From: CAWCDJ01 sp963796485
Lineage (GTDB): Bacteria; Acidobacteriota; Terriglobia; Bryobacterales; Bryobacteraceae
Direction of reading: 5' to 3'
NCBI GenBank assembly: GCA_963796485.1
Contig: CAWCLV010000002.1
Coordinates: forward strand, 1 to 64,000
Length of the DNA stretch: 64,000 nucleotides
Under the pieces are notes generated by a model. That model was given only the letters and a program-made list of their open reading frames with translations. It had not been told where the DNA came from and searched no databases. This document shows, piece after piece, positions 15,252 to 24,600 of this stretch. Each line of letters begins with the position of its first letter. Positions within the stretch are counted from its first letter, which is position 1. The translations under genes were made by a program, and so were the position numbers.

Positions 15252-18200
15252 AGAGTGGCAGGCCAGGGAAGGGGCGGAATCCCTGACGCGCGCGCGACGG
15301 GAAGATCTGGCGATCGTTGGAATCGGCTGCCGCATACCGGGCGCCAGCACGGCGGAGGAATGGTGGACGTTGCTGACCAACGGCACCGATGCGGTCGGAC
15401 AGTACCCCTTCGGCCGGGATCCGGTTCTCGATGAACTCTATCGGAACGGGGTCCGTGACGGCCGGATCGCAACTGTGTCTGGCGGGTTTCTCGAAGGTAT
15501 CGATCTTTTCGACGCCGGGTTTTTTGGCATCGCTCCACGCGAGGCCGCATGCATGGACCCGCAACACCGAATGCTGCTCGAGGTAGCCTGGGAGGCCTTC
15601 GAAGAAGCCGGCATCCCCAGGGCTGCTTTCTCGGGCACGCGGTCGGGGGTGTTCGTAGGACAGTGGCTAAGCGATTACGAAACGTGCCTCTACCGGCGGT
15701 CGAGGGACCAGGAATTCTACGCCACGATCGGGACTGGCCGGTATGCGGCGGCAGGGCGGTTGTCGTTCCATTTTGATCTGCGCGGTCCGGCTTTGACCAT
15801 CGATACGGCCTGCTCTTCCTCATTGGTGGCCGTACATCTGGCCTGCCGGAGTTTGTGGGACGGGGAATGCGACATGGCGCTGGCGGGCGGCGCGAACGTC
15901 ATCCTGCGACCCGAAATCACGCAGATTTATTCGCGGGCGAAGATGCTTTCGCCGGGAGGGCGCTGCCGATTCGGCGATGACTCGGCGGATGGGTACGTGC
16001 GCAGCGAAGGCGCCGTGGTGGTGGTGTTGAAACGTTACTCGAATGCGCTGGCAGCGGACGACCACATCCACGCGTTGATCCGCGGCACGGCGATGAATAA
16101 CGACGGGGCCAGCAACGGACTGCTGGTCATGCCCAGCCAGGACGGGCAGAAAGCCCTTTTGCGCGCGGCCCTGGCGGACGCCGGTGTCGGTGCCGGCGAG
16201 GTCGCCTACGTGGAAGCGCATGGGACCGGAACGGCGGTTGGCGATCCGATTGAACTCGAAGCGATTGGAGCGGTCCTGGGCGTGGGCCGCGAGCGTCCGT
16301 GCGCGGTGGGTTCGCTCAAGTCGAATGTCGGGCATACGGAATCGGCCGCGGGTGTCGCGGGCCTGGTCAAGGTGGCTTTATCGCTTGAGAAAGGGGCGAT
16401 TCCCCCCAGCCTGCACTGCCGTGTTCCGAACGCGCGGGTGAACTGGAGTGCGCTGGGAATCCGAGTGCAAACGGAGGCGGGAGCGTGGCCGCCGGCGGCG
16501 CAGCCGGTCGCTGGAGTAACCTCGCTCGGGATCACAGGCACCAATGCTCACGTAGTGTTGCAGGCGCCGCCGTCGCAAACGTCCGCGCCGTCGCGGGCGA
16601 GCTCACCGTTTCTGCTTCCGATCTCGGGCCTGACGAGGGAGGCGCTGCGAGGACAGGCCGAGTCCTGGCTCGGATACTGCCGGGCCCTCACGGACCTGTA
16701 CAGTCTCGGTTGGACGGCGGGCGTTCGACGCACGCACTTTGCGCATCGGCTGGCCATCGCCGCGAAGGACCAGAACGAATTGCTGGAGCGGCTGGAGGCG
16801 CGATTGGCCGAATTGCGCGACTCCGCGGCGCCGGCGGAATCACTTCCCGCACCGCGGGTGGTCTTTGTCTGTCCGGGACAGGGTTCGCAGTGGCTGGGCA
16901 TGAGCCGCAGCCTGCTGGAGACAGAAGGCATCTTCCGGCAGCGCATGCAGGAGGTAGATGCGGTTTGCCGGCCTTATCTCGGCGATTCGCTGATTCGTCT
17001 GCTCGAGGAAGGCGATGAAGACGAGCTTCGGCGGATCGACATCATTCAGCCGGCGCTTTTCGGGATCCAGGTCTCCCTGGCCGCACTGTGGACGTGGTGG
17101 GGTGTCGCCCCGGACGCGGTCGTCGGACACAGCATGGGCGAAGTCGCGGCCGCCTGCATTGCGGGCCTGCTGACGCTTGAAGATGCCGCGAGGGTCATTT
17201 GCGAACGCAGCCGTCTGCTCCGAACGCGGAGCGGCAGGGGTGCGATGGCGCTGGTCGATCTCACAGCAGCGGAGACGGAAGAATGCCTTGCCGGGTACGA
17301 GCGCAGTCTGTCGGTGGCGGTAAGCAACAGCCCGCGCTCGACTGTGATCTCCGGAGATCCCGCCGCTCTCGATGAAGTGATGGCCGGGCTCGAGCGGCGC
17401 GGCGTGTTTTGCCGCCGGGTGCGTGTGGATGTCGCCTCGCACAGCCCGCAGGTGGATGAACTGGAGACGGGGCTGCTCGAGGCTTTGCAGACGCTCCGGC
17501 CGCAACCGGCGCAACTGCCCATGTACTCGACGGTGACCGGCGAACGGCTCAACGGGGAGGGGTGCGACGCGGCGTATTGGTTCCGTAATCTGCGGCAGAC
17601 GGTGTGTTTTGGCAGCGTCGTCGCGACGTTGATGTCGAGCGGACACGACGTGTTTATCGAACTCAGTCCGCACCCGCTGCTGCTGCCCGCCGTGCAGGAG
17701 ACGTTCGAAGCAGGAGGGCGCGGCTGCCTCGCGCTGCCGTCGGGGAGACGGAACGAAGCCGAACGCGGAGTGCTGCTGCAGTCGCTCGGAGCGGCCTACG
17801 AGAGAGGCCTGGACATCCGTTGGGACCGGTTGTATCCAGACCCGGGCGAAGTCCTGCCGCTACCGCGGTATTGCTGGCAAAGAGAGCGATTCTGGTTCGA
17901 GGACGTCGATGCCTCCGAAGGCGGGGAGGCTGCTCCGGCGGGCACCTGGCGCCACGTGGAAGCGGCTACCGGCGAGCACCTGTTCGAGATGGTCCTCGGC
18001 CTTTTGAGCACCCCGATGCTGGCCGATCACGAGGTGCGCGGCACCGTGGTGGTGCCCGCGGCTTTCTGGCTGGACTCGGCCGAGCGGGCCTCGCGCAAGG
18101 TTCTGAGCACACCGGGGGTTAGGTTTGAAAACTGCCGGTTTTTGCGCGCTCTGACGCTGCGGGACAACGATCGTGTCCACGTGCAACTGATTTTGAAGCG

Positions 18201-21200
18201 GAACCCCGGCGTGTGGAATTTCTCCGTTTTTGCGGCGAACCAGGACGAGCCAGGAAGCTGGACCCTGCACGCATCGGGAATCGTGCAGGGATTGGCCAGG
18301 CTCGACAGTGAACCAGCGGCCAGCGGGCCCGAGGCCGACATCCAGGATGCGGAGCAATTTTATGAGCGAGTCTCGCGGCTTGGCATCAGCTATGGTCCCG
18401 CTTTCCGACCGATCGAGCAGTTCTGCCGCAAGGGCGTCAAGGCGAAGGTGTGGTTGCAGTCGAAGTCGGGACAGGCAGCTCTGACCGAAGTAATCGACGG
18501 AGCACTACAGAGTTTTCTGCTCTTTGCGCCGGACGGCACAACCTGCGTCCCAAGCTCCATCGAACAGCTCGAGTACGACGGGTCGGCGATGGACGGCACA
18601 GCTCTCGTTGCGCAAGCCGAAGCCGACGATCAAACGGAACTGCGCGGCAACCTGCTGGTCAGCGACGCATGCGGAAATGTGCGGATGCGTGCTCGGGGTG
18701 TGCAATTCAAGCCGATGGCAGGTCTGGCCGGAGCGGAGCACGCGAACTGCCTTTACCGTCCGGAATGGGTCGCCGCGCCGGTGGGGCAGTCAGGCGGCGC
18801 GCGGAGCACTTGGATTCTGCTGGCCGAACCAGGCCCTCTGACCGAATCGCTCGCTGCTGTGATTCGCGCCCAGGGCGATGCCGTCATCGCCGTGCGCCCG
18901 GGCAGCGAATATCGCAGTCTGGGAGAGCAGGAATTTCAAATTCCGGTAGATGACGCGGCCTCCTATTCCCTCGTCCTCAACCGGCTTCAGGCGCGTGGCC
19001 GGCAGATCGCCGGCGTGGTCCACTTGTTGAGCGCCGAACGCACGTCTGAGCATGGAGAGGAATTCGAGGCACGCGGCGCGCTGACGCTTGCGCCCGCAGT
19101 TCAGGCTCTCGACCGGTGCGGGTCGCAGCCGATGCCTCGTCTGTTTCTGGTTACCCGCGGTACACAGCCGGCCGGGGCATCGCCGGTGAGCAATCTGCAC
19201 GGGGCCGGTTTGTGGGGCGCCGGGGCGGTGGTGGCGAACGAACATCCCGGGCTGCGGTGCAAGCGGATCGATCTTGCCCCCGCTTCCTTCGCAGGCGAGT
19301 TCACGGCGCTGTGGAAGGAGCTTTCGAGCGGCGACGACGAGAGCGCGGTTGCCGTAAGGGAAGAAGGCCGGTTCGTCCTGCGCTTGCGGAGACATGCCCT
19401 GACCGGCGCCGTTCCGAGGCAGTCCAAGGCGGCGGAGAATTATCGGATAGTGCAGACCGGCGCCGGGGTGCTTGATGAGATTGGGCTGGAAGCCGCTGAA
19501 CGACGAGCGCCGTGCGCGGACGAAGTCGAAGTCGAAGTTGACTCGGCCGGCCTCAATTTCATAGACGTGCTGAAGGCGATGGATCTGAATCCGACGGGAG
19601 ACTCGCCTGGACCGGTGACGCTTGGAGGCGAGTTCGCCGGGGTCGTCCGCAGCGTCGGGCGCAACGCGGGTTCGTGGAAGGTGGGGGACGAAGTAGTTGG
19701 CTTCACGCCGTCCTTTCGGAGAGTCAGCTGTTTCGCGCGTTTTATCTCCCTTCCGGCGGACTGCCTGGTGAGCAAGCCGGCGGGACTCACCTTCGAGCAG
19801 GCCGCAACCCTGCCTCTGACGTTCATCACTGCCTGGCAGGCACTTTTCGGCATCGCGCAGTTGAAGCGAGGCGAACGCGTTCTGATTCACTCGGCAGCGG
19901 GGGGCGTCGGGCTGGCGGCGGTTCAACTCGCCAAACGCGCCGGGGCCGAGATCTACGCTACCGCGGGAACGGAAGAGAAGCGGTCGATGCTCCGTGCGAT
20001 GGGAGTGATGGCCGTATTCGACTCCCGAACCCTCGACTTCGCCGAGGGTGTACGCGCGGCCGGTGGCGTGGACGTGGTCCTGAATTCGTTGATCGGAGAG
20101 GCCTTTCAGCGAAGCATGACACTGCTCCGGCGATATGGGCGTTTCGTGGAGATTGGCAAGCGCGTGCTGACTCGCGAGAACATCCTCGATCTGGAACTTT
20201 TCCGGGAGAATCTCTCGTTTGCGGTGCTGGACGTCGCGGCCATGGTCGAGAGCCGGCGCGAGGAAGTGCGGAGGATTCTGGCGGAGACGGTGGCGAAGGT
20301 GAACGCAGGCGAACTCGAGCCCCTTCCCTTCAAGGTGTTTTCCGCGGGCCGGGCCGCCGATGCTTTCCGCGAAATGGCCCAGGGCAATCACACCGGAAAG
20401 ATTGTGCTTGCATTCGGGAGCGAGCGGGTCGGGAACATCCGCCCGCGGCCAGAGTCGATGCTGAATTCGGATGGCACCTACCTGATCAGTGGAGGCACCG
20501 GAGGCCTGGGCAAGGTGGCGGCCGCGGAACTGGCAGGCCTCGGCGCGAAGCACCTGGTCCTGCTCAGCAGGACCGGAAAGACCGCGGAACTGGCACCCGC
20601 GTTGGCGCAGATCGAGGTCCGGTGCGTCGCGGCGGACGTGACGGACCGCGCGGCGATGGCGCAGGTGTTGGCAGAGGTTCGGGCGACGATGCCGCCTCTG
20701 CGCGGCGTAATTCATGCGGCGGGGGTACTGGCGGACCGGGTGCTGCTGGAGGCCGATCGATCGCGCTTCGAGGAGGCACTGGCGCCGAAGATCCGCGGCG
20801 CCTGGAACCTGCACGAACTGACCTGCCCGGATCCACTCGAGTTCTTTGTTCTGTTTTCATCGGTGTCGGCGCTGCTTGGCACGACCGGGCAGGCGAACTA
20901 CGCGGCGGGAAATTCGTTTCTGGACGCTCTAGCCGAATATCGCCGGGCGAGGGAACTCCCCGCCGTTTCAGTGAGCTGGGGGCCGTGGGCGGAGGTTGGC
21001 CTGGCGGCGGCGGAATCGAACCGCGGTGAGCGGCTCGCGTCGCAAGGCCTGGGCAGCCTGTCGCCGGCCGCCGGAGCCGCCATTTTCAGCCGGATCCTCA
21101 CTTCGGCAGCGGCTCACATCGTCGCGGTGGATTTGGACGCCGGCCGGTGGGCGGAAGCCTATCCCGGGCAGCATCTCCTCGATGGACTGATTACGGCGCA

Positions 21201-21609
21201 GCAGCCGGCGAAGGAAGAAAGTCTCCCACGCCTTTTGGCAGCGCTGCCGGACCGGCACGCCCGGGCGGCTTTGCTTGAGACGCACCTGCGGGAGCAGATC
21301 GGGCGTGTCCTGCGCCTGGCGCCGCAACGGGTGCCGCTTGACCGGCCGTTAAAAACGCTCGGCGTAGACTCGCTGATGGCGGTGGAATTTCGCAACCGGC
21401 TGGAGCGATCGCTGGAATTGCGGCTGCCCGCGACGCTGGTCTGGAACTACCCGTCGGTGACCGCTCTGGTGGCGCACCTGGCGTCGCGATTGGGCTTGGA
21501 TGCGGGTACGGCACCCGCACCGCCGCCTCCCCAGGATGAGGCTGACGATTTGAGCGCCGCGCTGTCGGCGGAGATTTTTGCGGCCGAGAGACTGTTGGGG
21601 CGGCCGTGA
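15235..21609 (+). CDS. PKS1: type I PKS module KS-AT-DH-ER-KR-ACP
   Basis: A 2124-residue fully reducing module. KS has Cys193 (DTACSSS), His329 and His367. AT has Ser633 (GHSMGE) and the motif VASH (733-736), which points to methylmalonyl-type rather than malonyl-type loading. DH has HxxxGxxxxP with His932 and Asp1088 (IDGALQ). ER has the NADPH motif SAAGGVG from 1553. KR has GGTGGLG from 1753, Tyr1889 and the expected Ser. ACP has Ser2046 (GVDSLMA). All catalytic residues appear present, so the unit it adds should be reduced to a saturated, branched methylene. The protein lacks an N-terminal loading module, KSQ, coenzyme A ligase or coiled-coil docking helix; only about 25 residues precede the KS. 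It is the likely first extension module, with an unidentified starter. Its stop overlaps the GTG of PKS2. Confidence 0.93.
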   Translation: MRVKPEEWQAREGAESLTRARREDLAIVGIGCRIPGASTAEEWWTLLTNGTDAVGQYPFGRDPVLDELYRNGVRDGRIATVSGGFLEGIDLFDAGFFGIAPREAACMDPQHRMLLEVAWEAFEEAGIPRAAFSGTRSGVFVGQWLSDYETCLYRRSRDQEFYATIGTGRYAAAGRLSFHFDLRGPALTIDTACSSSLVAVHLACRSLWDGECDMALAGGANVILRPEITQIYSRAKMLSPGGRCRFGDDSADGYVRSEGAVVVVLKRYSNALAADDHIHALIRGTAMNNDGASNGLLVMPSQDGQKALLRAALADAGVGAGEVAYVEAHGTGTAVGDPIELEAIGAVLGVGRERPCAVGSLKSNVGHTESAAGVAGLVKVALSLEKGAIPPSLHCRVPNARVNWSALGIRVQTEAGAWPPAAQPVAGVTSLGITGTNAHVVLQAPPSQTSAPSRASSPFLLPISGLTREALRGQAESWLGYCRALTDLYSLGWTAGVRRTHFAHRLAIAAKDQNELLERLEARLAELRDSAAPAESLPAPRVVFVCPGQGSQWLGMSRSLLETEGIFRQRMQEVDAVCRPYLGDSLIRLLEEGDEDELRRIDIIQPALFGIQVSLAALWTWWGVAPDAVVGHSMGEVAAACIAGLLTLEDAARVICERSRLLRTRSGRGAMALVDLTAAETEECLAGYERSLSVAVSNSPRSTVISGDPAALDEVMAGLERRGVFCRRVRVDVASHSPQVDELETGLLEALQTLRPQPAQLPMYSTVTGERLNGEGCDAAYWFRNLRQTVCFGSVVATLMSSGHDVFIELSPHPLLLPAVQETFEAGGRGCLALPSGRRNEAERGVLLQSLGAAYERGLDIRWDRLYPDPGEVLPLPRYCWQRERFWFEDVDASEGGEAAPAGTWRHVEAATGEHLFEMVLGLLSTPMLADHEVRGTVVVPAAFWLDSAERASRKVLSTPGVRFENCRFLRALTLRDNDRVHVQLILKRNPGVWNFSVFAANQDEPGSWTLHASGIVQGLARLDSEPAASGPEADIQDAEQFYERVSRLGISYGPAFRPIEQFCRKGVKAKVWLQSKSGQAALTEVIDGALQSFLLFAPDGTTCVPSSIEQLEYDGSAMDGTALVAQAEADDQTELRGNLLVSDACGNVRMRARGVQFKPMAGLAGAEHANCLYRPEWVAAPVGQSGGARSTWILLAEPGPLTESLAAVIRAQGDAVIAVRPGSEYRSLGEQEFQIPVDDAASYSLVLNRLQARGRQIAGVVHLLSAERTSEHGEEFEARGALTLAPAVQALDRCGSQPMPRLFLVTRGTQPAGASPVSNLHGAGLWGAGAVVANEHPGLRCKRIDLAPASFAGEFTALWKELSSGDDESAVAVREEGRFVLRLRRHALTGAVPRQSKAAENYRIVQTGAGVLDEIGLEAAERRAPCADEVEVEVDSAGLNFIDVLKAMDLNPTGDSPGPVTLGGEFAGVVRSVGRNAGSWKVGDEVVGFTPSFRRVSCFARFISLPADCLVSKPAGLTFEQAATLPLTFITAWQALFGIAQLKRGERVLIHSAAGGVGLAAVQLAKRAGAEIYATAGTEEKRSMLRAMGVMAVFDSRTLDFAEGVRAAGGVDVVLNSLIGEAFQRSMTLLRRYGRFVEIGKRVLTRENILDLELFRENLSFAVLDVAAMVESRREEVRRILAETVAKVNAGELEPLPFKVFSAGRAADAFREMAQGNHTGKIVLAFGSERVGNIRPRPESMLNSDGTYLISGGTGGLGKVAAAELAGLGAKHLVLLSRTGKTAELAPALAQIEVRCVAADVTDRAAMAQVLAEVRATMPPLRGVIHAAGVLADRVLLEADRSRFEEALAPKIRGAWNLHELTCPDPLEFFVLFSSVSALLGTTGQANYAAGNSFLDALAEYRRARELPAVSVSWGPWAEVGLAAAESNRGERLASQGLGSLSPAAGAAIFSRILTSAAAHIVAVDLDAGRWAEAYPGQHLLDGLITAQQPAKEESLPRLLAALPDRHARAALLETHLREQIGRVLRLAPQRVPLDRPLKTLGVDSLMAVEFRNRLERSLELRLPATLVWNYPSVTALVAHLASRLGLDAGTAPAPPPPQDEADDLSAALSAEIFAAERLLGRP

Positions 21610-24600
21610 CTCCGCCGAACACAACCCGGGACGCGCAGCTCGAGCGCGCAATCGCAGTGATTCGCGAACTCCGCCGCGAGTTGGAAGCGGTCGAAAAGGC
21701 GAAGAACGAGCCCATCGCGATCATCGGCCTCGGACTCCGGCTCCCCGGTGACTGCGACGACGCCGAATCGCTGTGGCGGTTCATGGCGAACGGTGGCGAT
21801 GCAGTCACGGGCGTGCCCCCCGACCGCGAACGGCTGTGGCATGGCGCCGATCCAATCGCGCGGCACGGGGGCTTCATCCACCGGATCGACCAGTTCGACG
21901 CCGAGTTCTTCGGAATATCTCGGCGCGAGGCCGAACGGATGGACCCGCAGCAGCGCCTGATGCTGGAAGTAGTCTGGCAGGCGCTCGAAGACGCGGGGCA
22001 GGACGTGGCCAGGCTGCGCGGAAGCGCGACCGGCGCTTTCATCGGGATTCACAGCGCGAGCAGCGACTACTACCAGTTTCAAGTCGCGGCCCCGGAGCGC
22101 ATCGATACTTACACGGCGACGGGAGGCGCTCACGACGTTGTTGCGGGCCGGCTAAGCTACACCTTCGATTGGCACGGGCCGAGCCTGGTAGTGAATACCG
22201 CCTGTTCGTCTTCACTGGTCGCGGTGCACCTGGCCTGTCAGGCATTGCGTTCCGGCGATTGCACGCTGGCGGTGGCAGGCGGCGTCAACCTGCTGCTCAC
22301 CCCGGGTTTTTCGATGAGCGTCGTGCAGCTTGGTATGCTCTCGCCGGATGGACGCTGCAAGGCGTTCGACGAGCGGGCCAATGGCTTCGTGCGGGCCGAG
22401 GGCTGCGGAGCCGTGATCCTGAAGCACCTCCGCGATGCAATCGCCGATGAGGATCGCATTCTGGCCGTCATCCGCGGCACGGCCGTCAATCAGGACGGCC
22501 GCTCGAACGGGCTCACCGCTCCCAATGGACTGGCGCAGGAGCAGGTGATCCGTGAGGCGCTCCGGAGGGCGGGGGTGCAGCCCGAATCCATCGACTTCGT
22601 GGAAACGCACGGCACCGGCACTCCTCTGGGAGATCCGATCGAGTCGGAAGCCCTGACGTCCGTTCTGGGGGGCACTCGCGTCGGGGATACGCCGTGCTGG
22701 TTGGGATCGGTGAAGGCCAACCTGGGGCATCTCGAGGCCTGCGCGGGCGTCGCCGGGTTGATCAAGGCGGTGCTTTGCCTGGAGAAGCAGGCGGTGCCGC
22801 CGCTCGCTCATTTCCGGACACTCAATCCGCATATCCGCCTGGACGGAACGCCCTTCGTCATTCCACGTGCGATCACGCCGTGGACTCGCGGGGAGCGGCC
22901 GAGGCTGGCCGGCGTCAGTTCGTTCGGGTGGTCGGGCGTCAATGCCCATGCGGTGCTCGAAGAGGCGCCGGCATCGGTCTTGCGGACAAAGCGCGAAGGC
23001 GGAAGCCTGCTACTGGCGTTCTCCGCCCAACGGCCGGAGGTACTCCGCGAAACCGCGCAGCGCTTTCTGGATATTGTCCGCGAGAGTCCGGCTTCCATTG
23101 GCGACATATGCTACTCCGCGGCTCACCGGCGATCGCATCATGCTCACCGAATCGCGGTGGTCCGCAAATCCGCGGTGGAATTCGCGGCGGCGCTCAAGGA
23201 GTTCGTTGAGTCCGGCGAAGCTCCCGGTTTGATCCGAGGCCGCGCGATCTCCCACGCGGCTTCCCCTGCCCTGGTGTTTACCGGCCAGGGCGCGCAGTAC
23301 TGGGGCATGGGACGCGAGTTGTTCCGGACGTCGGAGACGTTCCGCAAGGTCATCGAAGACTGTGCGGCGCGAGTGTCGCGGATGGCGGGGTTTGACCTGA
23401 TCACGGAATTGCAGGCCGAAGAAGGCCGGTCACGTTTAGGGCAGACGAGATTCGCGCAGCCGGCGTTGTTCGCGCTGCAGGCGGGGCTGGTCGAGATGTG
23501 GAAGGACTGGGGACTCGCATACAGCGCCGCGGTCGGCCACAGCGCCGGCGAGATCGCAGCCGCCTACGCGGCAGGGATTCTCGATCTGGACGAGGCGGTT
23601 CGCATCGCCTGCGAGCGCGGCCGGATCATGCAGAGCGGCGAAGGACGGGGAGCGATGATCTCGGTCGCAGCCAGCGTCGAGACGCTGGTGCGTACGCTGC
23701 CCGGCCTCGACCGGCGAGTGGCATTTGCGGCTCTCAACGCGCCGAACAGCACGGTGCTCTCCGGGGGCCGCGACGCGATAGAAAGCGTGTCGGCCGTGCT
23801 GGCGGAAGGTGGTTTCGTCTGCCGGCGGTTGCCGGTGGCGAGCGCGTTCCACAGTCCGCACATGGATGCCTGCCGGGACGAAATGGAGCGTTCGCTCGGT
23901 GCGGTGCGGACGAGCGAAGCAAGCGTGACTTTCCTTTCGACGGTGACGGGAAATGCAGTGCGCGCCGCGGACATAGATGCCGCCTATTGGGCGCGCGGTA
24001 TTCGCCAACCGGTGCGCTTCGCCGCGGCGATCCAAGCACTTCTCGAACGGAATGTTCAGGTGTTCCTGGAGGTCGGGCCTCATCCGGTGCTTTGCGCCCC
24101 GGTCGCGGAGTGCGCCGAGCAGGCCGGTCAGCGCGTGTCGGCCATCGCCACATTGCGGCGCGGCAAGGACGATTCGGAGTCACTGATGCTGGCGGCCGGC
24201 AACCTGTACGCGGCGGGCTGCCCACTGAACTGGGGGCGAATCCTGCCGGGACGGCCGGTTTCGCTGCCTGGCTATCCATTTCAGCGAAAGCGGTATTGGC
24301 TGCCGGACCTCCCGGCGATCACGCAAGAAATCAGCCGGCCCGCGATGGCAGCAAGCAAGCCTCGGAACTGGCGGTACGAGATTCAGTGGAAAGAACAGGC
24401 CGCTGCGGCGCCGGTGGAGCACGCCCGCCCCGATATGGAGGCAGCGGCGGCCGCCGGCGAAGCGGCCATGGAAACTCACCGGCGAACGCTTGGCGGAGTC
24501 GAGAACGAACGGGGCGCCGATCTCGAAAAGCTCGCCCTCGCGTACGCACGCACCGGCCTGGCGCGGATCCGGCGGAACGGTCTGAAGAAGGTTGCGCCGC

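Noticed and set aside
18790..20814. A 674-codon minus-strand open frame opposite PKS1
   Set aside because: No recognisable domains, and it overlaps the ER and KR of PKS1, which carry clear motifs. It is a GC-rich shadow frame.
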